Shown here: positions 1 to 7,676 of the stretch, piece after piece
Numbering within the stretch: the stretch's first letter is position 1
Layout: the number at the start of each line of letters is the position of its first letter
Assembly: GCF_003001675.1 (NCBI RefSeq)
Contig: NZ_PVYW01000001.1
Location: 124,001-188,000, forward strand
Direction: 5' to 3'
DNA: 64,000 nucleotides
Source of the DNA: Cohnella sp. SGD-V74
GTDB lineage: Bacteria; Bacillota; Bacilli; Paenibacillales; Paenibacillaceae
Notes under the pieces: generated by a model
What the model was told of the DNA's origin: nothing
What the model saw: only the letters and a program-made list of their open reading frames with translations
Database searches by the model: none
Position numbers and translations under genes: made by a program

Positions 1-340
1 ATGTTAGATTTGAAGACCCCGCGAATGCCATATCAGGCTCACTGTTTTCCCCTTGCCATAACACAGCCTTTGCGTGTATTGGAGGGGTACCATTATAGTA
101 ACGAACACGCAATCTGCCAGTATTACGAACCAGATTCACATATTCATTGTGGTCCCATATTGTAATTGGTTGTTGCTTTACCATTCCTAATACTACGTCA
201 ATCGAGATTCTATCGTATGTATATAAAAGATGATGAACAAAAGCAGACGATCCATATCCAGTAAGTACACGCAGATTCATTCTGCCTTCCTCATACGGAT
301 TCTTTATAATTTGAGTGTAGATATGCGGCCATTGCGGCAT
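1..340 (-). CDS. PLD-like (NgoFVII-type) restriction endonuclease, 3' end off window
   Basis: An open frame runs leftward from ATG at 340 and leaves the window still open, giving 113 residues. An AGGGAGG ribosome site lies 8 bases before the ATG, so this is a genuine start. The protein begins MPQWPHIYTQ; residues near 25-35 read LRVLTGYGSSAFVHHLL and residues near 87-113 read IHAKAVLWQG followed by AFAGSSNLT. The H-x-K with the following GSSN is the phospholipase-D (HKD) half-site as arranged in NgoFVII/BfiI-like Mg-independent restriction nucleases. The family assignment is from these motifs by eye. Gene context, an integrase and an IS remnant just to the right, suggests an accessory or defence region. 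The rest of the protein and any partner methylase lie outside the window. Confidence 0.6.
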   Translation of the reverse strand, partial: MPQWPHIYTQIIKNPYEEGRMNLRVLTGYGSSAFVHHLLYTYDRISIDVVLGMVKQQPITIWDHNEYVNLVRNTGRLRVRYYNGTPPIHAKAVLWQGENSEPDMAFAGSSNLT

Positions 341-449
341 TACATTTTCCTCCCTGTAGAGCGTCAGAACACTGATATAATAGGTGGTCCTGTAAGTAAA
401 TATCAATGTTTTAATATTCGACATGGGCGGACGAATCCCCTTCTTATAT

Positions 450-475
450 AAAAATAAAAGCGCCGCGTGGGCGCT
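450..475 (-). terminator. Rho-independent terminator (minus strand)
   Basis: Read on the minus strand, a perfect 6-bp stem AGCGCC/GGCGCT with a 5-base loop is followed by TTTTATTTTTAT. It lies downstream of the integrase remnant and upstream of the PLD-nuclease gene, so it would separate these transcripts. Confidence 0.55.
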
Positions 476-508
476 GTGGGCGCTATTACTGCCTTTTCAT
501 GGTTGTAG

Positions 509-720
509 TGTTGAAATCCGATTCGTACGTCATAGTCTGCTACGCTTAAGAAAGAGAAGCTCTACAAAATCAAAACCGAGCAATATACGATGGCGCATAT
601 CAAATCGATCAGCTTCAGATACGTCATGGTCTACTACAACAGGCGGCGGATCTACACCACGAATCCAGGGGCTGGCCCCAACGATTTATCGCGAACGAAT
701 GCTGGCTCGCGGGTGGAAAT
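509..720 (+). pseudogene. IS3-family transposase (OrfB) C-terminal remnant
   Basis: The plus-strand frame through 509-680 reads ATLKKEKLYKI, then FRYVMVYYNRRRIYTTNPG. After a frame change near 680 it continues as APTIYRERMLARG. This is the typical tail of IS3-type OrfB integrase-core transposases, whose usual form is a K-E-LY segment, then a YYN-x-x-RI-x-x-x-NPGG-PP-x-YR segment. No start, no DDE aspartates and an internal frameshift are present, so it is a decayed fragment. It abuts and is antisense to the cut 3' end of the integrase gene, which suggests that the element inserted there and later eroded. Confidence 0.55.
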
Positions 721-1210
721 CTCCTTCATCCAGGCTAAATGCTTCCTTGGACCTTATCCCACAGTCAAGGAATAGAAGGAATAGGGTATAGTCCCTTAAT
801 CCCGCGAACGTCTCTCGGTTCGGAAGAGCTATCAGACGAGCAAGCGTATCCTCATCAACACTGACATGCCTTCCCTCATCCTTGCGCTTCTTAAACCCAA
901 TCAACGGGTTATCGGAAATCATACCGTGCTCGACACACCAAATAAAGAATGTGCGGAGGTAGACCGATCGATTGTTATAGGTTGCAGGTTTTATCTCCTC
1001 CTGACTAAGGTGGGAAACCATAGCCTTCTCAAGCTGTTCAAATGAACTCCCCGCATCGGGATACCTCTTGGACAACAAATTAACATGAGTCGTGTAATCC
1101 AAGATCGTCTGATCGCTAATCCCATTTGCTTTCTTCCATGTAATAAACCGATCCAGTGCCTCTTCCATCGTCTCTGGTGCTCTTCTTACCTTATTCATTC
1201 TTACCGCCAT
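686..1210 (-). pseudogene. Tyrosine recombinase/phage integrase, 3'-truncated
   Basis: The start is taken as ATG 1210, because AAGGAGGA sits about 10 bases upstream; an upstream in-frame ATG at 1237 lacks a good site. The first 95 residues form a SAM-like, core-binding integrase N-domain. The catalytic domain then begins (LRDYTLFLLFLDCGIRSKEA, with the first catalytic Arg in GIRSKE) and stops after HPRASIRSR. The remaining catalytic motif (H-x-x-R and Tyr) is missing, since full-length relatives have about 300 residues. The break coincides with the IS3 remnant. Position directly downstream of tRNA-Leu is typical of an element integrated at a tRNA gene. Non-functional as a recombinase by inference. 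Confidence 0.7.
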
Positions 1211-1264
1211 AACCAAAAAATCCTCCTTCGCCATCATCTGTATTTTGCGGATACAGATAGTACG

Positions 1265-1289
1265 AAAAAGGATCTCACGCTGTGAGTCC
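1265..1289 (-). terminator. Terminator of the tRNA operon
   Basis: On the minus strand GGACTCAC, a 3-base loop, GTGAG and TCC (one bulged base) form a hairpin followed by TTTTT. It lies just past tRNA-Leu in the direction of tRNA transcription. Confidence 0.6.
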
Positions 1290-1387
1290 TGTGTGTCTAG
1301 CAGAAGTAACTTCTACTGCACAGGATTCATCATAATTTATGGTTTTTAGGATTGCTACAAAAAAGGGAAAACCCCTTATGTATGTAG

Positions 1388-1476
1388 TGGTGCCGAGAAC
1401 CGGGGTCGAACCGGTACGGTAGTCACCTACCGCAGGATTTTAAGTCCTGTGCGTCTGCCAATTCCGCCATCCCGGC
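1388..1476 (-). tRNA. tRNA-Leu (TAA)
   Basis: The 89-base cloverleaf starts GCCGGGATGGCGG and ends with encoded CCA. Its long variable arm is typical of class II tRNAs. The anticodon loop CTTAAAA between CAGGA and TCCTG gives anticodon TAA. It is the last of three tRNAs transcribed leftward, and it borders the integrase remnant. Confidence 0.93.
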
Positions 1477-1534
1477 ATGCGAGTCTCTGGCAACCGAGAA
1501 CGATCGGTCAACGAGCGCTGCCCCACGAACTCCG

Positions 1535-1611
1535 TGGTGGGCCTTGAGGGACTCGAACCCCCGACCAATCGGTTATGAGCCGACCGCTCTAACCAACTGA
1601 GCTAAAGGCCC
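1535..1611 (-). tRNA. tRNA with CAT anticodon, probably tRNA-Ile2
   Basis: The 77-base cloverleaf runs from GGGCCTTTAGCTCAG to GGCCCACCA with CCA encoded. The loop CTCATAA gives anticodon CAT. It lacks the initiator features of its neighbour (first base pair G-C, not C-A mismatch). Its body resembles the Bacillus minor isoleucine tRNA, whose C34 is changed to lysidine by TilS. Elongator Met cannot be ruled out without identity scoring. Confidence 0.85.
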
Positions 1612-1635
1612 CCGTAAAGGTCCAGAGAAAGGTGT

Positions 1636-1712
<77 letters not shown>

Positions 1713-1750
1713 TCGTTAAAGCATTATAGAATTTATTGGCGACAAGTAAT
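1713..1750 (-). promoter_or_regulatory. Candidate promoter of the tRNA cluster
   Basis: On the minus strand a consensus -10 TATAAT (1723-1728) lies about 10 bases before tRNA-fMet, in an AT-rich block. The -35 is weak (TTACTT at 15-base spacing), so only the -10 is secure. Confidence 0.4.
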
Positions 1751-1785
1751 AATATACTATAGAAAATAGCCTGCAGTCAACACTT

Positions 1786-1968
1786 TTATTCACTTTTCTT
1801 TTCTTCCGTTTCCAGATGCTGCTTGTCCTCGCCCGTTTGCGCCTTCGCCATCTCGCCCAGCTTCTGCAGCAAAATATGCTGTGGCATGTGCATCAAATGC
1901 TCCAACGGCACCTTCATGTATTCGGCCAATTTAACGGCTGTTTCCGCGGATAACGGCATTCTTCGCAT
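1786..1968 (-). CDS. yycC: YycC family protein
   Basis: This 60-residue protein contains LSAETAVKLAEYMKVP and LMHMPQHILLQKL, the hallmarks of the small Bacillales protein YycC, whose function is unknown to me. An AAGGAGG site stands 7-8 bases before the ATG. The acidic, lysine-rich tail from about residue 45 is probably flexible. It has no obvious operon partner; a 54-residue gene lies 100 bases upstream in the same direction. Confidence 0.75.
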   Translation of the reverse strand: MRRMPLSAETAVKLAEYMKVPLEHLMHMPQHILLQKLGEMAKAQTGEDKQHLETEEKKSE

Positions 1969-2066
1969 CGCTGCTTCCTCCTTCGTCCGATCCTTCCGGA
2001 CACCAGCTTAGCACAAAAACCGTCCCTTTGCCAATATGCAGCAGCTCAACCTCCTGTACAAGCCGC

Positions 2067-2231
2067 TCAGGGCATGTAGCGAACGCCATACTTCCCTTTT
2101 TTCGAACGGAATACTTCGATCTCCTGCGGCGCCTCAAGGCCGAATACCCAGCTGTCGTGCTCCATGCGCTGAACGAGACATCCCGCTTGAAATTTGCTGT
2201 CGTACAATCTCGACCAGTATACCCATTTCAT
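2067..2231 (-). CDS. Small hypothetical protein (54 aa)
   Basis: ATG at 2231 follows CGGGGGAAG. The frame encodes MKWVYWSRLYDSKFQAG, then CLVQRMEHDSWVFGLEAP, and ends GKYGVRYMP. Aromatic-rich N-terminal residues, a sensible ribosome site and amino-acid usage unlike random GC-rich reading support a real gene. I recognise no family. It shares direction with yycC, and no hydrophobic segment long enough for a membrane helix is seen. Confidence 0.5.
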   Translation of the reverse strand: MKWVYWSRLYDSKFQAGCLVQRMEHDSWVFGLEAPQEIEVFRSKKGKYGVRYMP

Positions 2232-2310
2232 GCGTCTTCCCCCGCTTTTGTAGAGATGTGGATGCTCCTAGCATGCTCGGCTTTGGCGGATTTGAATCCG
2301 TCTCCCGGGA

Positions 2311-2350
2311 AATTTAAAGCAAACGCCCCATCCATATGAATGGGGCGCCT
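2311..2350 (-). terminator. Terminator of the ABC operon
   Basis: A strong stem CGCCCCAT/ATGGGGCG around a short AT loop (2324-2347) is followed on the minus strand by TTTGCTTTAAAT. It sits 15 bases past the solute-binding protein gene. Confidence 0.75.
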
Positions 2351-2364
2351 GAGAACTTCCTCGT

Positions 2365-3945
2365 TTAATCGATAATGACCGCTTCGCCGGCCGCTTCCAT
2401 AATCGCTCTCTTATCGAGAGGAATAACTCCACCGCCACCGCCGTTGTCCGTATTGATTCCATCAAACGGATTTTCGATGTTGCCTTTCGGGTTCGTCTTG
2501 ATCTTCTGAAGCAGATCGTTCCCCTTCTCCTGCCACAACGCCAGCGCGTCCTTGGCGGACTTGCTTCCCTGCATCACTTGCGAGAAGAGCATCGAGCCCA
2601 TCTCGTTGATCAAGTTCAGATTCGGCTTTTCGCGGTACAACTCCTGTTCCTTGATCGAAGAGCCTTGCAGCGGAGCCGGCTTCATCTTCGTGAACGCATC
2701 GATGTTGTAGCTCATGCCGTCGCGCACTTTGACGAATTCTTTGCGCGCGGACAGCTCGTAAGTGCTGCGGGACTTCAGCTTCGCCCACTCTTTGCCGTTC
2801 ATGAACTTGACGAATTCCCAAGCGTCGTCGGTATTTCTCGCGTTGGCGTTAATACCGGCCAGTTGGTTCAAATAGATATTGCCTCCGAACCCTTCCTTGC
2901 CGATATGGTACGGCACCGTGACGACGTCCCACTCCAGCTTCTCCATCTTCAGCTTATCGCTGTTGTCATTCATTTGCTGGATCTGGTTGATCATACCGTA
3001 GTCCCCGATCGTCATGGCCACTTTACCGTTGAGGAACAATTGGCCTTGGAACGGATTATAGCGGTAATTCTCTCCCTGAGGCTGCTCGTAGTTCATATCC
3101 TCCTGGCTTGGCGTTACGCGGTCTTTCTTCATCTGGGCTATTGTCTCCCAGAGGTTTTGCCATTGCGGAGTGTTGACCGTCATCGTCTCGCCCTTCTCGT
3201 CGAACATCCTGAGCTGAAGAGGCGCAGCGAACGATTGGAAATCCCAGAAGTTATCTCCTGCCCCCCACTGATTAAAGGTGAATCCGAAAATAGCGTCCTT
3301 GCCGCTTCCCGACTTCATCCTTTTCGCCAGGTTGAATACGTCGTCCCAGCTCATGCCGTCTTGAGGGAACTCGACTCCCTGCTTCGTAAACAGCTTCTTA
3401 TTATAGTAGAGAGCGGATGATTGGAACGTCGGCGAGAGTGCGTACAGGAAGCCGTCTCCCTGCTCCTTGATCCCGTCGATGACCGTCGGCACGAACTCGC
3501 TGACGTCGATTTTGTCTTCGTTGATCATCGGGTCGAGCTGCTTCAGAAGATTGTCGTTCACGAGCTGCCCGAGCATGCTCATGTCATTGATGATCATGAC
3601 GTCTACCGGGTTGCTTCCGGTCATGATTTCCTTGAGCTTCGCCATTTGGTCGACCGGTTCCTGTTGCTTCGAGTAGTCCTCGAACTGCATTTCCGAATAA
3701 TCGATCGCGGGCACGACCTCGATGTCGATGTTCGAATGAGTGAACTCGAACATGTCCGTGAATTGCTGGCGGAACCAGCTCTCATCGGATTTGCTGCCGT
3801 ACATCGTGCCGATGCGCAGCGTACGGCGATTATCCGGATCGTTCGCGCTGTCCCCCGAATTACACGCCGCGAGCATCGGGACTAGTAAAGATAGGCTCAT
3901 TCCGGTGAGCACCCATTTTCGGGTTTTTCCTGCTTGTTTGTTCAT
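2365..3945 (-). CDS. ABC transporter solute-binding lipoprotein (family 1)
   Basis: A signal peptide with lipobox LAAC (Cys about residue 28) anchors this 526-residue protein outside the membrane. The body is a bacterial type-1 extracellular solute-binding fold: LRIGTMYG, the segment VDVMIINDMSMLGQLV near residue 115, ALYYNKKLF near 180, and a C-terminal helical lobe. A glycine run (GGGGG) near residue 500 precedes the tail. The ATG overlaps the stop of the upstream ATPase gene (ATGA), and AGGAGG precedes it. Such proteins usually serve sugar importers. Here the gene ends an FtsX/MacB-type operon, so its ligand and role (sensor, stress lipoprotein) are not predictable. Confidence 0.8.
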   Translation of the reverse strand: MNKQAGKTRKWVLTGMSLSLLVPMLAACNSGDSANDPDNRRTLRIGTMYGSKSDESWFRQQFTDMFEFTHSNIDIEVVPAIDYSEMQFEDYSKQQEPVDQMAKLKEIMTGSNPVDVMIINDMSMLGQLVNDNLLKQLDPMINEDKIDVSEFVPTVIDGIKEQGDGFLYALSPTFQSSALYYNKKLFTKQGVEFPQDGMSWDDVFNLAKRMKSGSGKDAIFGFTFNQWGAGDNFWDFQSFAAPLQLRMFDEKGETMTVNTPQWQNLWETIAQMKKDRVTPSQEDMNYEQPQGENYRYNPFQGQLFLNGKVAMTIGDYGMINQIQQMNDNSDKLKMEKLEWDVVTVPYHIGKEGFGGNIYLNQLAGINANARNTDDAWEFVKFMNGKEWAKLKSRSTYELSARKEFVKVRDGMSYNIDAFTKMKPAPLQGSSIKEQELYREKPNLNLINEMGSMLFSQVMQGSKSAKDALALWQEKGNDLLQKIKTNPKGNIENPFDGINTDNGGGGGVIPLDKRAIMEAAGEAVIID

Positions 3946-4832
3946 GCTGTTTCGTCCTCCTCCAAGGATTTGGGTTTTGTAATGACAATCTTGTCTCCGT
4001 CGAACTCCATCGTTGCTTTGTCGCCGATCGCAAGAGCGGACAAGTATTCTTTCGGAATTTGCAAGCGGCCAACCCGGTCGACAACGACGAAAGCTTCGTG
4101 CGCTTCTTCCGGCGTCCGCCCGCCCGAGAGCGGCAAGGAATGATCCAGGTTGGGGTTCCTCTTGATAAACTCGGTGCTCGTCAGCCCGTCGCGGATCGCC
4201 ACGACCCGGTCCACTTTGCTTGCTAGCGACAAATCGTGAGTAACGATTACGATCGTCAAGCCAAGCTCCCGATTAAACTTGCGGAAAATATCCATGATAA
4301 TATCGGACGTTCGCGAATCTACCGAACCCGTCGGTTCGTCGGCCAGCAGCAGCTGCGGACGGTTCGCCAGCGAGATGGCGATCGCCACCCGCTGCTGCTC
4401 GCCCCCGGACAGCTGCTGCAGCTTGTTATGCATGCGATCCTTCAAGCCGACCCATTCGAGCAGTTGCTTGGCATAAGCCCGGTCCAGCTTGCCGGAAAAC
4501 ATCATCGGCATCTCTACGTTCTCAAGAGCGCTCAGGAACGGCAGCAGGTTGCGGGCGTTGTTCTGCCAGATAAAGCCGACCGTATCTCGCTTGTACTTCA
4601 CGAGATCGTCGTCGTTGACCTTCAGCAGATTCCACGGCCCTACTTGCACCTGGCCGGCGGAAGGGCGGTCGAGCCCGCCGAGAATGTTCAGCAAGGTCGA
4701 CTTCCCGCTTCCGCTGTTCCCGATAATCGCCATCATTTCTCCGGCTTTGACGGATAAGTTCAAGCCTTGAAGGGCGACGACCTCCAGATCGTCGGCCTTG
4801 TAAATTTTCACGAGACCTTCGCATGTAATCAT
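3942..4832 (-). CDS. ABC transporter ATP-binding protein with AbrB-like C-terminal domain
   Basis: LolD/MacB-class ATPase of 296 residues. Walker A GNSGSGKST lies at 38-46, signature LSGGEQQR at 141-148, Walker B LLLADEP at 161-167 and the H-loop VTHD near 197. After the ATPase ends (about 225) there is an extra domain at about 247-287: FVVVDRVGRLQIPKEYL then GDKATMEFDGDKIVITK. This matches the swapped-hairpin fold of SpoVT/AbrB regulators by pattern. That addition is unusual and may regulate the ATPase or allow dimerisation. It is coupled to the permease upstream (6-base gap) and to the solute-binding gene downstream (4-base overlap). Confidence 0.85.
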   Translation of the reverse strand: MITCEGLVKIYKADDLEVVALQGLNLSVKAGEMMAIIGNSGSGKSTLLNILGGLDRPSAGQVQVGPWNLLKVNDDDLVKYKRDTVGFIWQNNARNLLPFLSALENVEMPMMFSGKLDRAYAKQLLEWVGLKDRMHNKLQQLSGGEQQRVAIAISLANRPQLLLADEPTGSVDSRTSDIIMDIFRKFNRELGLTIVIVTHDLSLASKVDRVVAIRDGLTSTEFIKRNPNLDHSLPLSGGRTPEEAHEAFVVVDRVGRLQIPKEYLSALAIGDKATMEFDGDKIVITKPKSLEEDETA

Positions 4833-4838
4833 GCTTGC

Positions 4839-7673
4839 TTACCGCTCCTCTCCCAGCTTGACGGCCTGATGAACCTTCAAGCGTCTAATGTGCGTGATGA
4901 GAAGCGCCACGCCGATCGTCATCATGACGCCGACAACGATATACAGCCTGTTCGTGTCGGTCGCTTCGAAAATGACGCGGAACGGAGGAACCTGATTCGT
5001 CGAATTGTCCGTCGTCTGCAGGAAAGGCAGGAACAGCAAGCTCGCAAGCTTACCGATGCCTATGCCGAGACCGATCGACAAGCCGGCGGTAAAGATTTGC
5101 TCGAGCAGCAGCATGCCCGTCAGTTGCTTACGAGAAAGCCCCATGGCGCGCAAAATACCGATCTGCACGACCCTACGCGACAAGTTAAAGAACCAGAACA
5201 GAATGTAGCCTGACAACGAAACGATAATCGTCACCAGGAAGCCCAGGCTGAGAATTCCGAATACGCCTCCCCTGGCCGGGTGCTTGCTCTGTGTCGTCAA
5301 TTCGGATCTCATGCTGTTGATCGCCGCCAGCTCGACGCCTTTCTCCTGAAGCACCGGGATAATCTCCTGCACTTTAGCGTCCGGATCCATCTTGAGCCAC
5401 ACGTCATAAGGAATCAGCGGCGCTTGATCGTAGATATAGCCCAGATTCGCGATCAGGAACGGCGTTTGGTCCGGGTACAAGCTAGGCCAGTAAGGCAAAA
5501 CATCCAAAATGATAAACTCGATCGTCTGCTCCTGAATGACCGTCTGGACCGTATCTCCCCGCTTCAAGTCGAACTTCTTGGCTACGTTGGAGGAGATGAA
5601 AGCTCCCTCCGGCACTTGCCCCATCCATTCGAGATATTTGTACGGATTGATCTGGTACATGTCTTTGCGAAGCCATCCGACGCGGGCGAAATCGACGTTG
5701 TCGATGCCCATGATGGTCGCTTGCCCCGCCGTCTTGCCGGAGATCGTCAAGCTGCTCTTCGTCTGCAGCACGCGCGCCGCGTGCTCGACGCCCGGCAGCG
5801 TGCGGAAAATCTCGAACGGAGGCTCATTGTAGTTAAACTTCGTCGGCGCAGGGCGATCTCCCTGACCTCCGCCACCGCCTCCGCCGTTGCCGCCGCCTTG
5901 CTGAGTCGGAGGCTTGAATTCCGGCGTGCCTTCCCATACGGTCTGGACGACGACGTCCGTTCCGTATTTGTACATGATCCTCTCTTCCGAGTTCAGCCCG
6001 ATCGTCCGCGCTGCGGAGGAATTGTACACCCCAAGGCCCAGCGTCAAGATGAGCAAAATCATGAGCGGATAATACGATTTGGACGACCGCGACAACTGCG
6101 TAAGCGTCAAATAAAACGACACCGGCAAAATCTTTTTCCACATCAGATTAAACAGCTTGAGCAGGAGCGGGAACAGCCTGAGAAACACAAGTCCCGCGGC
6201 AAAAATGCTGAGCGCCGGAACGAAGAACAGAAACGGCTGCACGTTGAGCTGGTCCGTCGTCATTCCCGTCTTGAAAGTAACCATCTGCCGCTCGTTGAAC
6301 AAATACCAGCCGTAACCGGCAACGCCGAGCAGCAGCACGTCGATAAACCATTTCTGCCAGAACGGCTTGCTGTCTCCCCTCGCCATCTGCCTCTTGTAAT
6401 CGACGATGGACGTCCTCGTGAAGACGAGAGCCGGAATGACGGTCGCCGCGATCGCCACAATGACGGCCGCAACGCCGGCCAGCACGCCGTCGATCGAGAA
6501 TCCGACCGGGATCGCCTTGCGGTCTACGAAATGCAGAAACCCGCTGGCCGATCCGATGCTCTTGGCCATGAACCAGCCAAATAACGGACCTATTACCAGC
6601 GCAACGATGCCTAGCAGGGTCCCTTCCAGAAGGAACAGCATAAAGATCTGTCTCGTGCTCGCCCCCCGGCTTCGCAGTACCGCGATGTCGGAGCGCTGCT
6701 TCTCAAGCGCCTGCTGCGTGTTCATCGTAATGAAGTAGAACACCATGGCGATCATCGGAGCTGCGAGGGTGAAGAGCATCGTTTGCAGTTGAATGCTGTC
6801 CCGGCGAAAATCGCTCAGCATCTCGGCGAAACTGAGTTCCAGGCGCGTGTCCTTCAGCTTCTTATACACTTCGATGTCGATGCGGTTCAGCTTGCTCGAC
6901 AGCGGAGAGAGCTGGCTCGTTTGAATCTCTCTCAGATCGAATGCGGAATACCAGCTTGCGATCTGAATCGGAATGCCTCGTTTGGCCGATAGATCGTCAA
7001 GAAAGACCGGATCTGCCACGTACAAATAATTCATGAGTCCTTCCAAACCTTGATACCAATAAGAGCTCGTGTCGTCGACAGGTTTGAACGCTCCGACGAT
7101 CTGAACTCGCAGCGTCTCCCCAGCAGCCGAGTACAGCAGGACGTCGCCTACGTGCAGGTCGTTGCGGAACAGCGCTTCCTCCATCATAACGGCCTGGATC
7201 GTGCCGTCCGCATCGGAACTGTCCGCGAACCACTTGCCTCCTGCCATCTCGACTTGTTCCTTTAATCCTTCCAGGGAAGCGATCGTCAGCTTCCTCGTAC
7301 GGCTCGCATCCACCTTCGTCGGATCTTCGGGAGACACTTCCGAGCTGCGAATCGTCAAGCTCCGCTGGGAGACCTCCACCGGAAAACCGATGTCGGACCT
7401 GACGTCCTCGCGAATATACTGATCGACGTTACGGAAGCTTTCCAAATCCGTCTTGCCGTCCGTCGACTGGTAACGAATCAACATCGAACCCGCGGGCAAC
7501 CCTTCGCTGTTGTCCTGCAGAGATTGCGAGACGACCCGCTTGAGCGCGCCGTCCGCGTACATCGGAATACTCGTCGTGAAAGCGACCGCGACGAACAATC
7601 CGGCAAGCGTGCTGAGCGTCATCCAGCGCGTGTTCCACATTTTGCGGAAGAGAAACCGAATCAGCGCGTTCAT
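4839..7673 (-). CDS. FtsX-like ABC transporter permease
   Basis: This 944-residue membrane protein has a first helix near residues 17-38 and a large extracellular domain to about 300. A first FtsX block of helices follows (about 300-420), then helices to about 560. A second extracellular region contains a low-complexity glycine stretch near 605-620, and a second FtsX block lies at about 800-935. The two FtsX modules and ORF size fit the large MacB/LolCDE-type permeases of Gram-positives, which couple ATP hydrolysis to movement outside the membrane. It starts 3 bases after the adaptor gene with a poor ribosome site, so translational coupling is likely. Substrate unknown. Confidence 0.85.
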   Translation of the reverse strand: MNALIRFLFRKMWNTRWMTLSTLAGLFVAVAFTTSIPMYADGALKRVVSQSLQDNSEGLPAGSMLIRYQSTDGKTDLESFRNVDQYIREDVRSDIGFPVEVSQRSLTIRSSEVSPEDPTKVDASRTRKLTIASLEGLKEQVEMAGGKWFADSSDADGTIQAVMMEEALFRNDLHVGDVLLYSAAGETLRVQIVGAFKPVDDTSSYWYQGLEGLMNYLYVADPVFLDDLSAKRGIPIQIASWYSAFDLREIQTSQLSPLSSKLNRIDIEVYKKLKDTRLELSFAEMLSDFRRDSIQLQTMLFTLAAPMIAMVFYFITMNTQQALEKQRSDIAVLRSRGASTRQIFMLFLLEGTLLGIVALVIGPLFGWFMAKSIGSASGFLHFVDRKAIPVGFSIDGVLAGVAAVIVAIAATVIPALVFTRTSIVDYKRQMARGDSKPFWQKWFIDVLLLGVAGYGWYLFNERQMVTFKTGMTTDQLNVQPFLFFVPALSIFAAGLVFLRLFPLLLKLFNLMWKKILPVSFYLTLTQLSRSSKSYYPLMILLILTLGLGVYNSSAARTIGLNSEERIMYKYGTDVVVQTVWEGTPEFKPPTQQGGGNGGGGGGGQGDRPAPTKFNYNEPPFEIFRTLPGVEHAARVLQTKSSLTISGKTAGQATIMGIDNVDFARVGWLRKDMYQINPYKYLEWMGQVPEGAFISSNVAKKFDLKRGDTVQTVIQEQTIEFIILDVLPYWPSLYPDQTPFLIANLGYIYDQAPLIPYDVWLKMDPDAKVQEIIPVLQEKGVELAAINSMRSELTTQSKHPARGGVFGILSLGFLVTIIVSLSGYILFWFFNLSRRVVQIGILRAMGLSRKQLTGMLLLEQIFTAGLSIGLGIGIGKLASLLFLPFLQTTDNSTNQVPPFRVIFEATDTNRLYIVVGVMMTIGVALLITHIRRLKVHQAVKLGEER

Positions 7674-7676
7674 CGA

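Noticed and set aside
1931..2137. 68-residue minus-strand ORF
   Set aside because: It overlaps yycC and the 54-residue gene in another frame, and its start has weak support.
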